From assembly GCF_001941945.1 (NCBI RefSeq), contig NZ_CP015585.1, forward strand, positions 62,001 through 126,000: a stretch of DNA of 64,000 bases, read 5' to 3'. The translations under genes were made by a program, and so were the position numbers. The stretch is from Roseomonas gilardii. Its GTDB lineage: Bacteria; Pseudomonadota; Alphaproteobacteria; Acetobacterales; Acetobacteraceae. Positions within the stretch are counted from its first letter, which is position 1, and every line of letters begins with the position of its first letter. The notes beneath the pieces were generated by a model. That model ran no database searches. It saw only the letters and a list, made by a program, of their open reading frames with translations, and had not been told where the DNA came from. Of this stretch, positions 18,403 through 27,117 are shown one piece after another.

Positions 18403-19260
18403 AGGCTGTTATGGACCTGTGGGTAGGTAACGATCAGGCTGTGGGGCATGAGTGCCCGCAAGCCGTACCCCTCTGACGTTTCCGATGATGAATGGGCGCT
18501 GGTTGCGCCCTACCTGACCCTGCTGCCGGAGGACGCCGGACAGCGCGAGCATGCGCTGCGCGAGGTGTTCAACGGCCTGCGCTATGTGATCAAGACCGGG
18601 GCGCCCTGGCGCTGGATGCCCAACGACCTGCCGCCCTGGGCTGCGGTCTATCAGCAGGCGCAGCGCTGGCTGGCGGCTGGTTGCTTCGAGGCTCTGGCCG
18701 AGGATCTGCGCACTGTCCTGCGCCTGGCTGCTGGCCGCAAAGCCCAGCCCAGCGCTGCCATCCTGGATAGCCGGACGCTCCGCTCGACGCCGGAGAGCGG
18801 CGCGCGGGCCGGGTATGACGGCGCCAAGCGGAAGCAGGGTGCCAAGTTGCATCTGGCGGTCGACACGCTGGGCCATCTGCTGGCGTTGCATGTGACCGCC
18901 GCCAATGCGGACGATCGTGGCGAGGTTGGGCGGCTGGCCCAGGCGGTGCAGGCCTCCACCGGGCAGAGCGTCGAACTGGCCTATGTCGACCAGGGCTATA
19001 CCGGCGCGCGGGCGGCTGATGCGGCCAGGGCGAACGGCATTGAGCTGGAGGTGGTGAAGCTACCCGAGGCCAAGCGTGGCTTCGTGCTGCTGCCACGGCG
19101 CTGGGTGGTCGAGCGATCCTTTGCCTGGGCAACACGTTTTCGACGACTGGTGAAGGACTATGAGCGCTACGCCAGCACCCTTGCCGATCTCCACCTCGTC
19201 GCCTTCGTCTGCCTCATGCTCAAACAGGCCGCTCTACTCGCGGCAGGTCCATAACAGCCT
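18403..19260 (+). mobile_element. IS5-family insertion sequence with CTAG target
   Basis: Terminal repeats AGGCTGTTATGGACC (left) and its exact inverted partner (right end 19260) are flanked by CTAG at 18399-18402 and 19261-19264, a 4-bp target duplication of the YTAR type. One intact transposase gene lies inside. The right CTAG is shared with the next element. Confidence 0.93.
18448..19254 (+). CDS. IS5-family transposase
   Basis: 268 residues. It has the N-terminal DUF4096-like domain (YPSDVSDDEWALVAPYLTLL, LRYVIKTGAPWRWMPNDLPP) then a DDE domain: ILDSRTLRSTPESG, LHLAVDTLGHLLALHVTAAN, AYVDQGYTGARAADAAR, and the Glu in RRWVVERSFAWATRFRRL. The length and all catalytic blocks indicate a functional gene. 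It is the only complete IS5-type transposase in the window without a frameshift or insertion. Confidence 0.95.
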   Translation: MSARKPYPSDVSDDEWALVAPYLTLLPEDAGQREHALREVFNGLRYVIKTGAPWRWMPNDLPPWAAVYQQAQRWLAAGCFEALAEDLRTVLRLAAGRKAQPSAAILDSRTLRSTPESGARAGYDGAKRKQGAKLHLAVDTLGHLLALHVTAANADDRGEVGRLAQAVQASTGQSVELAYVDQGYTGARAADAARANGIELEVVKLPEAKRGFVLLPRRWVVERSFAWATRFRRLVKDYERYASTLADLHLVAFVCLMLKQAALLAAGP

Positions 19261-19264
19261 CTAG

Positions 19265-20682
19265 CACTACTTTGGCAAACTTGGTTCAGGCGGTGTGCTG
19301 ATCCATTTGCGGCAGTGGGGGCATCTCGGCAGCGTTCGGGCGCGGAGTAGGTAGGCGACGAGGGCGGCCCGCACGGCGGGCAGGCTGGGCTGCGGTGGTG
19401 GCCCGGCTCGCCTTTTTCCCCCGCTTTGCCTCGGTCAGACGACGGTGCTGCAGGAACGCAAAGGCCAGCATCGTCATCAGCGCGTGTCGGTGCAGTCCAG
19501 TCCAGGATCGCCCCTCGAAGTGGTCGAGGCCGAGTTCCTCTTTGAGTTGCTGATGCGCCTGCTCGCAGGTCCAGCGCGCCTTGATGGCGGTCGCCAGAGC
19601 CTTGAGGCCCGTGTCGGCGGGCAGGTTGGAGAGGTAGTACTTCGTCTCGCCCGAGGCGCGCCGTTCGCCCACCACCCAGGCCTCCTCGCCCGGCAGGTGC
19701 TGCGCAGGCCTGCCACCAATCTGCTGGGCCTTACCGTCCGCGACGCGGATGCGCAGGGCCGCGAACCGGGCGGTGAGGCGCCCCTTGGTGCCGCGGCGCC
19801 AGGTGATGGCGCGCCACAGGGCGCCGGCGAGAGCCTCCTCGGCTGAACGGGAGAGCTGATCGGGCTCTTGCAGGCGGCGCCGACTGCCAGGAGGGGGTGC
19901 GAGCAGCCCGACGTCGAGAGGGTAGACCTTGAGGATGCGCGGGATCCCGACGGCCCAAGCCAGCCCACGCTCGCTCAAGCTTTGGCGGAACGAGGCGCTG
20001 ACACCGTATCCCGCATCGGCCAGCACAGTGCCGAACCGCGCCCCTGCCGCCACGACCCGATCCAATTCGGCGAGCGCGAGCTCGGGCTTGGTGCGGGGCG
20101 TCCTCCAGGGCTCTGGCACACCGGCCTTGTCGAGGCGGGGCGGATCGCCGGTCCATGTCTCGGGCAGGAACAGGCGCAGAGCGACCGGGACCGGCACCTC
20201 GGCGCGGGCCAGGGTCAGCGAGACCAGCGTCTGGCAGTTGGCGTTCTTGCCGAGCACTGTGGCGTATTGGGGAGCGACGCCGACCGAGCCGCGTCCCTTC
20301 TTGGGCAGCGCCGTGTCGTCGATGACGAGATTGGCGTCCAGCCCACCCACCAGCCGGTCCGCCTGAGCCACCAGCGCCGCCTCCAGCGGTTTCATGTCCC
20401 AGCTCCCGCCAGCGATGAAGTGGTGCAGGGCGTCGTGGCTCGGCAGGCCCAGGCGCTCGGCCATGGGCTGGATGCTCTTGCGCTCGCCTGGTCCGATCAG
20501 GCCTGCGACGTAGAGCGGGCACATCGCCCGTCGCGCCGGATGCCCAAGCCTCTCCAGGAACGGCGCCAGCCAGCGCTCCAGCTCACCCCGCCAACCCGTG
20601 CCCGACACCATGACCGCCTCCGATCACACCAGATCAGAGCGCCCTGCCAGCAGTCCAGTTCCGATAGTCTGCCAAAGTAGTG
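19265..20682 (-). mobile_element. IS701-family insertion sequence with CTAG target
   Basis: Ends are CACTACTTTGGCAAACTTGG and, inverted, CACTACTTTGGCAGACTATC. CTAG stands immediately outside both ends (19261-19264 and 20683-20686), matching the YTAR target known for IS701-family elements. It encloses one transposase gene on the minus strand and is complete. Confidence 0.93.
19286..20611 (-). CDS. IS701-family transposase
   Basis: 441 residues. The DDE_5 domain shows LVIDDTALPKKGRGSVGVAP (first Asp), FGTVLADAGYGVSASFRQSL (second Asp) and RWTCEQAHQQLKEELGLDHF (Glu), as expected of IS701 transposases. The C-terminal tail is Arg/Pro-rich. There is no internal stop, and the ends of the element are intact, so it may be active. 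Confidence 0.95.
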   Translation of the reverse strand: MVSGTGWRGELERWLAPFLERLGHPARRAMCPLYVAGLIGPGERKSIQPMAERLGLPSHDALHHFIAGGSWDMKPLEAALVAQADRLVGGLDANLVIDDTALPKKGRGSVGVAPQYATVLGKNANCQTLVSLTLARAEVPVPVALRLFLPETWTGDPPRLDKAGVPEPWRTPRTKPELALAELDRVVAAGARFGTVLADAGYGVSASFRQSLSERGLAWAVGIPRILKVYPLDVGLLAPPPGSRRRLQEPDQLSRSAEEALAGALWRAITWRRGTKGRLTARFAALRIRVADGKAQQIGGRPAQHLPGEEAWVVGERRASGETKYYLSNLPADTGLKALATAIKARWTCEQAHQQLKEELGLDHFEGRSWTGLHRHALMTMLAFAFLQHRRLTEAKRGKKASRATTAAQPARRAGRPRRLPTPRPNAAEMPPLPQMDQHTA

Positions 20683-20773
20683 CTAGAGCGGACTGCGGTC
20701 CGACGGCGCCAGCGCCTCACCGCTTGAACTTGGCAGTAAATTTCCGTCTGGCCTTGGTCACCATCGGATCACC

Positions 20774-21624
20774 GGTTCCGTTGCGAGCTTGCGGAGCCTC
20801 CCCGGCCAGGTACAAACCTTGCATGGCGAGACGGCGGCGAGTGGCCTCGGTAGGGCCGGATCAGTCCTTCAAAGGTCGGCAGTTCAACGCCGAGGTGATC
20901 CTCTGGGAGGTCCGCTGGTACCTGATGTTTCCGGTCAGCTACCGCGATCTCGGGCTGATGCTCGCCGACCGTGGTGTGGATGTCGCGCACACCACCCTCT
21001 TCCGCTGGACCCAGAGCTACGCGCCGGAAATCGAGAAGCGGATCCGGTCGCATCTGCGGCCGAGCAACGGCTCTTGGCGGGTCGACGAGACCTACGTCCG
21101 GGTGAAGGGGCGCTGGATGTACCTGTACCGTGCCGTTGACAGCCGCGGTCAGACGATCGACTTCCTGCTCTCGGCCAAGCGGGACGCCGAGGCCGCGAAG
21201 CGCTTCTTCCGCAAGGCGCTGGGGCAGCCGCATACGGTGAACCCTCGCACTATCACGGTGGACAAGAACCCGGCCTACCCCTGCGCCATCGAGCAGCTAA
21301 AAGAGGACGGCGAGCTGTGGCGCTTCTCCCGCCTACAGCAATGCAAGTTTCTCAATAACATAGTGGAACAAGACCACCGGCGCGTGAAACGCCTGGTCAG
21401 ACCTGGGCTTGGCTTCGGCAGTTTCCATACGACACGACGAACACTGGCGGGCTACGAGGCGATGGCGATGATCAGGAAGGGGCAGGTTCGGGATATCGGC
21501 GGACGTGACATGAGAGCCCAGGCCGGGTTCGTCGCCGCACTGTTCAAGGTGGCGGCGTGACATGACCTGATCAGGGGCGTCTTCGCCCCTGTTCGCGGTC
21601 AGCCTCAAACTTTGCAACGGAACC
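20774..21624 (+). mobile_element. IS6-family insertion sequence, copy A
   Basis: Ends GGTTCCGTTGCGAGCTTGCG at the left and, inverted, GGTTCCGTTGCAAAGTTTG at the right bracket one transposase gene. No 8-bp target duplication is visible (GGATCACC versus ACCCCGCG), as happens after cointegrate-type recombination between IS6 copies. A diverged relative lies at 62413-63252. Confidence 0.88.
20823..21560 (+). CDS. IS6-family transposase
   Basis: 245 residues from an ATG at 20823. FNAEVILWEVRWYLMFPVSY and DRGVDVAHTTLFRW form the N-terminal part. The DDE core is SWRVDETYVRVKGRWMYLYR, ITVDKNPAYP and KFLNNIVEQDHRRVKR, the standard IS6/IS26 pattern. An open extension to 20598 has no typical start signal and overlaps the IS701 end. 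IS6 transposases form cointegrates and can join replicons. Confidence 0.95.
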   Translation: MARRRRVASVGPDQSFKGRQFNAEVILWEVRWYLMFPVSYRDLGLMLADRGVDVAHTTLFRWTQSYAPEIEKRIRSHLRPSNGSWRVDETYVRVKGRWMYLYRAVDSRGQTIDFLLSAKRDAEAAKRFFRKALGQPHTVNPRTITVDKNPAYPCAIEQLKEDGELWRFSRLQQCKFLNNIVEQDHRRVKRLVRPGLGFGSFHTTRRTLAGYEAMAMIRKGQVRDIGGRDMRAQAGFVAALFKVAA

Positions 21625-21639
21625 ACCCCGCGCCTGTAC

Positions 21640-21960
21640 GGCCGCGATAGTAGGCCCGCTGCCCTGTTCCGACTCCTGCAGCGTGATTCCCCCCGCGTAC
21701 CTAGGGCTGCACGTCATCGCGCGCTGCGTGCCCTGGACCACCACGCGGTCCCCGGCCGAGAAGCCGGCGCTGACAAGCCACTGGTTGCCTATGGCCTGCT
21801 TCGCTTCGATGACCTGTTGGCGCACGGTGCCCTGCTCATAGGCCACCAGCGTCGTAGCCACGCCGCGCGCATTGTGGGTGACAGCGAAATCTTCTGCTTC
21901 ACGAACAGCTTCGCCATCCAAGCACAGCGCGAAAGGAACCACAGCCCAACTGATGGGATC
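21640..21960 (-). pseudogene. RND efflux periplasmic adaptor, C-terminal fragment
   Basis: A minus-strand frame reads AVTHNARGVATTLVAYEQGT then IEAKQAIGNQWLVSAGFSAG and DRVVVQGTQ, which matches the last beta-barrel and membrane-proximal region of AcrA/MexA-type membrane fusion proteins. Nothing resembling the lipoyl or hairpin domains remains, and the pump and channel genes are absent. It is cut by the IS6 element on its 3' side. I read it as a relic of an operon lost by IS activity. Confidence 0.65.
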
Positions 21961-22006
21961 CGAAAACCGGGTCAGCCCGCCAACGGCAATCAATCAACAA
22001 TCTGAT

Positions 22007-23950
22007 CTACTGCTTCGCCGGAACAGGCTTAGGGGTAGCCGTGATGACAGCGAAGTCGCTGGTGATAATGCCATTGGCCATGGCCCGGTCTTCCATTTCA
22101 AACAGCTGCTGGAGAAAGGCATTGTCCTGAGGTGATAGAAAATCAAAATTCTGCGCAATACCGCCCAATGCAATATGCGCCAAGCTGCCACCCAACGGCC
22201 TGTATTCGATAATATCGAAGTAGGGTTCCAGAGCCGTGACCAGATCGGCGGACCGGATCGCTTCACTAGGGTCGGCAGCGATCATCTCGGCAATAAACGG
22301 GCGCCGCAGATTTTCCTTCGGCTGCCCGTTCGGCTGCCGGCGCAGGCGTGGCGGCAGGCTGTCGAGAAACGCATTGGCCAGCCGCAACTGCTCATCGGTC
22401 CACTGAAACCGGGTCGGCCCGACGAATTCGTGCAGATGGAAAATCCCACCAGGCCGAAGGGCACGCTGAACAACCGTGTACAACGCCTCCAGCCGCTCAA
22501 CATGGTGTACTGAAGAGTGGGCGAAGACCACGTCCAGCGACGCTGGCGGCAGTTCAATGGCTTCCAGGTCCGCCACGTGGTACCGGAGGTTCTCAAAGCC
22601 TTGCTGCTCAGCCAGCCGGCGAGCTTCCACGATGGCTCCTGCAGCGATGTCATAGCCATCGATATCGCGGACCAAGCCACGGGCAGCCAGATCCCGTTCC
22701 AATCCACCGAAGCCACAGCCGATTGAAAGCGCGCGAGCGATAGGAAACCGCCAGCCACGAGCCTTTAGAAGCTCGGCGAGGTGCGCATAGGCATCATCCT
22801 CTGCATTGCCAGAGGCGAGAATGTTGGAACGCGCTCGAACAGCCGGATGCGCCATCCAATACCACCCCAGATCCTCGGCCTGATCTTCCGGGCTGACCGA
22901 CCAAGTTTCGTTGACTCGATTGGCACCCCCCGCGATGCCGTTGAACCATGCTGCAGGCACGGGCGCCATGCGGTTGGCGTAGGTGCGCTGCGGGTCGAAA
23001 GGGGGCCTACCTTCTTTCCAACCGTAGGTCATATAGTGCCACAGGCCCGAGGGGCAGACGCCGTCACGAACGGCATTGGCAACATCGGGAAAAGCGTTGA
23101 GATACCATGCCTCGTCGAAGCCGGTCACGATGGCCGCATCGGTGGCTGACTGCTGGCCAGCGGACGGCGGCATAAGAATATCTCTCCGCTCGAACAATGG
23201 CACTGGACCGTTCCCGGTAACCTCGGGGGCACGACGAAGTACCAGCACATCTTGGTGTCGGTCCCAGCCCCGTTCATGATAGGACTGGAGGCACAAGCTG
23301 CTGCCAGCAAATAGTGTTTCGTACCAGGATCGCGTTCCCAGGGAGATACCGTAGGAAGCATCATCGCCATCGTAGCCACGATAGGCATAGCCATCGACGA
23401 GATATTGCGAGAGCAGCCCGCGCGCTCCATCCTCGCTCAGCCCATAGGTCGTCGTACGCAGCTGTGTGGCGACAAATTCGCCATGGCTAGTGATCACCAA
23501 GCGCGAGTCCGGCCCCATATGCCGGGCAGCGAAGTCGAGGAACTGGCGTGTCTGATGTTCGGGTAGACGTGTCAGCAGGGAGCCCACCCAGATCAAGTCG
23601 AAGGTGCCACCGAGCTTCAGGTCACGGAAGTCCGGCGTGCAATGCACGCCGCGGGCTCCGAACGCGGCAGCAGAGAAGTCCACGCCTTCCTGGTCGAAAT
23701 CGCAGACTGTGATCGCGGCTTCTGGGTAGCGGGCACGCAGCATGCGCGTCACTTGGCCGAAGCCGCTTGGAAGGTCCAGGATGGTGCGGGGCGCCGCCGT
23801 GCCGATCATTGCCGCTTCAATGACGTTCAAGGCGGACAGACCAAGCGAAAGGTAGTGGTCGGACGAACCTTTGAACATGCTGTCCAAAGGAGAAACCTCT
23901 GCTACCAGGTCAGGAAAGGCAAAACCCGAGGGCAACGTCAAGGCAAGCAT
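22007..23950 (-). CDS. Tandem SAM-dependent methyltransferase protein with surface-glycan-type linker
   Basis: 647 residues. The first class I methyltransferase domain spans about 40-230 (ILDLPSGFGQVTRMLRARYP; FDLIWVGSLLTRLPE). The second spans 400-560 (ALSIGCGFGGLERDLAARGL; VVFAHSSVHHVERLEALYTV). The linker, around residues 277-320, contains FDEAWYLNAFPDVANAV, LWHYMTYGWKEGRPP, a PDV...HY...G..EGR repeat that recurs in glycosyltransferases and cell-surface proteins of alphaproteobacteria. Targets are probably sugars or lipids of the nearby glycan; this is inference. Same strand as the rml operon, separated from it by three IS elements. Confidence 0.85.
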   Translation of the reverse strand: MLALTLPSGFAFPDLVAEVSPLDSMFKGSSDHYLSLGLSALNVIEAAMIGTAAPRTILDLPSGFGQVTRMLRARYPEAAITVCDFDQEGVDFSAAAFGARGVHCTPDFRDLKLGGTFDLIWVGSLLTRLPEHQTRQFLDFAARHMGPDSRLVITSHGEFVATQLRTTTYGLSEDGARGLLSQYLVDGYAYRGYDGDDASYGISLGTRSWYETLFAGSSLCLQSYHERGWDRHQDVLVLRRAPEVTGNGPVPLFERRDILMPPSAGQQSATDAAIVTGFDEAWYLNAFPDVANAVRDGVCPSGLWHYMTYGWKEGRPPFDPQRTYANRMAPVPAAWFNGIAGGANRVNETWSVSPEDQAEDLGWYWMAHPAVRARSNILASGNAEDDAYAHLAELLKARGWRFPIARALSIGCGFGGLERDLAARGLVRDIDGYDIAAGAIVEARRLAEQQGFENLRYHVADLEAIELPPASLDVVFAHSSVHHVERLEALYTVVQRALRPGGIFHLHEFVGPTRFQWTDEQLRLANAFLDSLPPRLRRQPNGQPKENLRRPFIAEMIAADPSEAIRSADLVTALEPYFDIIEYRPLGGSLAHIALGGIAQNFDFLSPQDNAFLQQLFEMEDRAMANGIITSDFAVITATPKPVPAKQ

Positions 23951-24337
23951 CGGCCACCGTCATTTCGTTCTGCATGCTTTACCATCCGTCCCCAGATCGA
24001 TCCAGCGGAAACGATGGCCGACGAAAAGGCTGCTCTGCCCGCTAGGTTCAGGACCCATTAATTCGGGCTAGCCATTGAACTGTTCGGCTGATTCCATGGT
24101 GGCTGGAGTTGCTGTCATGGCTGACTTATTCTGGCTGACAAAGGCGCAGATCCGGCGGATCACGCCCTATTTCCCGCTCTCGCACGGGATGCCGCGGGTG
24201 GACGACCAGCGTGTGGTCAGTGGCATCCTTCATGTCATCCGCAATGGGCTGCGTTGGCGCGATGTGGAGTGGCCCCCAATTCGACCGGACACCGGGCGTA
24301 GCCATGAGGGCCTAGGCTTACGCCTGGGCATACGCCT

Positions 24338-24739
24338 ATGCCGAACGATCCGACGCGCGTTGAAATCATCACCGGCCGCGAGCGCCGGCGCCGCTACAAT
24401 GCCGAGCAGAAGCTCCGGCTGGTCGAGGAGACCATGCAGCCAGGGATGACGGTTTCGGCCGTGGCCCGCCTGCACGGTGTCTCGCCGAGCCTGCTGTTCG
24501 GGTGGAGGCGGCGCATGAGCGAGGGCGGCAAGGCCGCGATCCAGGCCGATGACGAGGTGGTCGCCGCGGGGCGGCTGCGCGAGCTGGAGGGCCGCATCTG
24601 TGACCTGGAACGGCTGCTGGGGCGCAAGACCATGGAGGTGGAGATCCTGCGGGAGGCGTTGAGCGTCGCCCGGGGGAAAAAGCCCGTCTGGCAGTTGCCG
24701 TCGCCACCACTGGGCGGTTCCGGTGAAAGTCGTGGCTGA
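24338..24739 (+). CDS. IS2-group OrfA (DNA-binding subunit)
   Basis: 133 residues beginning MPNDPTRVEIITGRERRRRY, with a helix-turn-helix (PGMTVSAVARLHGVSPSLLF) and a leucine-zipper-like tail (LRELEGRICDLERLLGRKTM). OrfA binds the terminal repeats. orfB overlaps its end by 17 bases in the +1 frame, so an ordinary -1 slip would not fuse them; coupling through the overlapping GTG is more likely. Confidence 0.92.
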   Translation: MPNDPTRVEIITGRERRRRYNAEQKLRLVEETMQPGMTVSAVARLHGVSPSLLFGWRRRMSEGGKAAIQADDEVVAAGRLRELEGRICDLERLLGRKTMEVEILREALSVARGKKPVWQLPSPPLGGSGESRG

Positions 24740-25565
24740 CACCCTGGGTGTGGCCCGCTCCAACCTGGTCGAGCAACTCCGTGGCAACTCCAAGCCCCGG
24801 GGCCGCTACCAGCGCCAGGGTGACCACGAACTGCTGGCGGCCATCCGCCAACTCACCGATGCCCGGCCCACCTACGGCTATCGCCGGATCACCGCCCTGA
24901 TGAACCGCGCCCGCCGGGCCTCCGGCGCCGAGACCCTGAACCACAAAAGGGTCTACCGGCTGATGCTGCAGGGCGGGCTGCTCCTGCAGCGCCACGGCAC
25001 CCGGCGGCCAATCCGGGCCCATGAGGGCACGGTGATCGCGCCGGCCTCGAATCTGCGCTGGTCCTCGGACGGGCTGGAGATCCCGTGCTGGAACGGCGAA
25101 GTCGTCCGCCTGGCGTTCGCCATCGACACCCACGACCGCGAGGTCATGGCCTGGGTCGCCACCACCGGCGGCATCAGCGGCGAGATGATCCGCGATCTCA
25201 TGCTGGCCTGTGTTGAGCAGCGGTTCGCGGCCCTCCGGGCGCCCCATCCCGTGCAGTGGCTGGCTGATAATGGATCGGCCTATGCCGCCCACGATACGCG
25301 AGACTTCGCCGTCGCGCTGAACCTCGTGGCCTGTTTCACACCCGTCCGTAGCCCCGAGAGCAATGGCGTCAGCGAGGCCTTCGTGAAGACGCTCAAGCGC
25401 GACTACGCCCGCATCCATCCCTGGCCCGATGCTGCCACCGTCCTCCAGCAACTCCCAACCTGGATCGAAGACTACAACGAGGTCCATCCCCACAAAGGCT
25501 TGCGAATGCGCTCACCCCGTGAGTTCATCCGCGCCCAGTCTCAACCAGCCCCGTGTCCGGTTTGA
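24723..25565 (+). CDS. IS2-group OrfB (integrase-type catalytic subunit)
   Basis: 280 residues from a GTG. It contains HTH_21-like TYGYRRITALMNRARRASG and an rve core: RWSSDGLEIPCWNGEVVRLA with the first Asp, WLADNGSAYAAHDTRDFAV with the second, and SNGVSEAFVKTLKRDYARIH with the Glu. The length and motifs match IS2 OrfB. Complete and probably functional. Confidence 0.93.
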   Translation: MKVVADTLGVARSNLVEQLRGNSKPRGRYQRQGDHELLAAIRQLTDARPTYGYRRITALMNRARRASGAETLNHKRVYRLMLQGGLLLQRHGTRRPIRAHEGTVIAPASNLRWSSDGLEIPCWNGEVVRLAFAIDTHDREVMAWVATTGGISGEMIRDLMLACVEQRFAALRAPHPVQWLADNGSAYAAHDTRDFAVALNLVACFTPVRSPESNGVSEAFVKTLKRDYARIHPWPDAATVLQQLPTWIEDYNEVHPHKGLRMRSPREFIRAQSQPAPCPV

Positions 25566-25846
25566 TGGGGGCAACTCCACGATGCGCCCTCCGACTACGG
25601 CCCGCATAAGACGCTCTACAACCGCTTCGTCCGCTGGAGCCGCCTCGGCGTCTTCAACCGCATTTTCGCCGGGTTGGCGGGACGGGCCGGTGAGCCGGAT
25701 CGCTTGATGATCGACGCTACTCACCTCAAGACGCGCCGGACGGCGGCCAGCTTGCTCAAAAAGGGGCTGTTCCCCGCCGTATCGGCCGCACCAAAGGCGG
25801 CCTGAACTCCAAGCTGCATGGCCTTGCCCCACTTTCACGGACACTG

Positions 25847-26722
25847 TTACGCGGCTGATGCCGCTGTTTGGAATGTCGCTGCCTTCTGCTCGGGGGTGAG
25901 ATAGCCGAGCGCCGAATGCAGGCGGCGTCGATTGTAGAAGCCCTCCAGATACTGGAACACGTCGGCCCTGGCCTCGTCGCGAGTGAGGTAGTCGCGCTGC
26001 TCGACGAGTTCGCCCTTCAGGGTGGCATAGAAGCTCTCCATCGGCGCGTTGTCCCAGCAGTTCCCCTTGCGGCTCATCGAGCAGAGCATGCCGTGCTCGG
26101 CGAGCCGGCGGCGATAGCCATGGGCGGCATATTGCACGCCGCGATCCGCATGGTGCAGGAGGCCAGGGGCGGGCCGTCGGCAGGCGATCGCCATGTCGAG
26201 TGCGGCCAGGGCGAGTTCGTGGCCGAGGTGGTCCGCCATGGCCCAGCCGACCACGCGGCGCGTGCACAGGTCCAGCACCACGGCCAAGTACAGCCAGCCC
26301 TCGGCGGTCCACAGATAGGTCAGATCGGCCAGCCAGACCCGGTCGGGCGCGGCGGCCGTGAAGTCGCGATCGAGCAGGTTGGGGGCGACCGGGAAGGCAT
26401 GCCGGCTGTCGGTGGTGCACCGGAACCGGCGACCACGCCGTGCCGACAGCCCCATGCCGCGCATCAGCCGCGCCACCCGCTTGCGGCCAACCCGCCGTCC
26501 TTGGGCGCGCAGCGCGGCATGCACGCGCGGGCTGCCGTAGCGGCCACGGCTGTCGGCGTGCGTGGCCCGGATCTCGGCTGCGAGGACCCGGTCGGCCGCC
26601 GCCTGCCTGCTCTCCGGCCGGCGAGCCCAGTCGTAGTAGCCGCTGCGGCTCACGCCCAGCACCTCGCACAGGATGGCAACCGGAAAGACGGCGACGTGAT
26701 CGCGAATGAAGCCATAGCTCAC
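25847..26722 (-). CDS. IS3-family OrfB transposase
   Basis: 291 residues. HTH_21 motif RYGSPRVHAALRAQGRRVGR, then the rve domain with VWLADLTYLWTAEGWLYLAV (Asp), LLHHADRGVQYAAHGYRRRL (Asp) and CWDNAPMESFYATLKGELVE (Glu). The ATG overlaps the orfA stop by ATGA, giving coupled translation or a -1 fused product. Complete. Confidence 0.95.
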   Translation of the reverse strand: MSYGFIRDHVAVFPVAILCEVLGVSRSGYYDWARRPESRQAAADRVLAAEIRATHADSRGRYGSPRVHAALRAQGRRVGRKRVARLMRGMGLSARRGRRFRCTTDSRHAFPVAPNLLDRDFTAAAPDRVWLADLTYLWTAEGWLYLAVVLDLCTRRVVGWAMADHLGHELALAALDMAIACRRPAPGLLHHADRGVQYAAHGYRRRLAEHGMLCSMSRKGNCWDNAPMESFYATLKGELVEQRDYLTRDEARADVFQYLEGFYNRRRLHSALGYLTPEQKAATFQTAASAA

Positions 26723-27117
26723 CTCCGGTCCGTCGCCTGGCCGAAGATGAGCGCCGCTCGCTTTAAGATGTCGCGCTCCATGCGCAACCGCTCGACCTCG
26801 CGCCGCAGCCGCCCGATCTCGGCCGCCTGCTCGGCCGGGCTCGGGCCGACGCGACGCGCCGGCGCCGCCGGTGGTGTCGGAACCGCCAGCGCCGGCGCGC
26901 CGCTCCCCACCGCCGTGCCCGTCGGCGCCCAGCGCAGCCAGCTGCGCACCAGCCGGTCCGGTAGGCCCAACTCGGCCGCCACCTGCGATACCGACCGCCC
27001 ACCGCGGACCGCTGCCACCGCCTCCAGCTTGAACGCCTCCGGAAAGAACCGGCGCTTTCCGCTACCCTCTGCCATCCGTACCTCCAGGCCCTTCAGCCTA
27101 TCAGAGGTGTCCGTCAC
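26719..27117 (-). CDS. IS3-family OrfA
   Basis: 132 residues. The helix-turn-helix FPEAFKLEAVAAVRGGRSVS with QVAAELGLPDRLVRSWLRW is followed by a Pro/Ala-rich spacer and a coiled coil (EIGRLRREVERLRMERDILK). It ends RAALIFGQATDRR, the family's usual pre-frameshift sequence. A start at the later ATG (residue 15) is also possible. Confidence 0.92.
   Translation of the reverse strand: MTDTSDRLKGLEVRMAEGSGKRRFFPEAFKLEAVAAVRGGRSVSQVAAELGLPDRLVRSWLRWAPTGTAVGSGAPALAVPTPPAAPARRVGPSPAEQAAEIGRLRREVERLRMERDILKRAALIFGQATDRR

Larger units (their letters stand above)
24265..25579 (+). mobile_element. IS3-family, IS2-group insertion sequence
   Basis: Ends TGGAGTGGCCCCCAATTCG and, inverted, TGGAGTTGCCCCCATCAAAC resemble the IS2 terminus. 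The 5-bp duplication CGATG (24260-24264, 25580-25584) has the length known for the IS2 group. It is complete, 1315 bp, with orfA and orfB intact. Confidence 0.93.

Noticed and set aside
24660-24740. Programmed -1 frameshift joining orfA and orfB of the IS2-type element at GGGGGAAAAAG
   Set aside because: orfB lies in the +1 frame relative to orfA, so a -1 slip at this run would not enter it; start-codon coupling is simpler.
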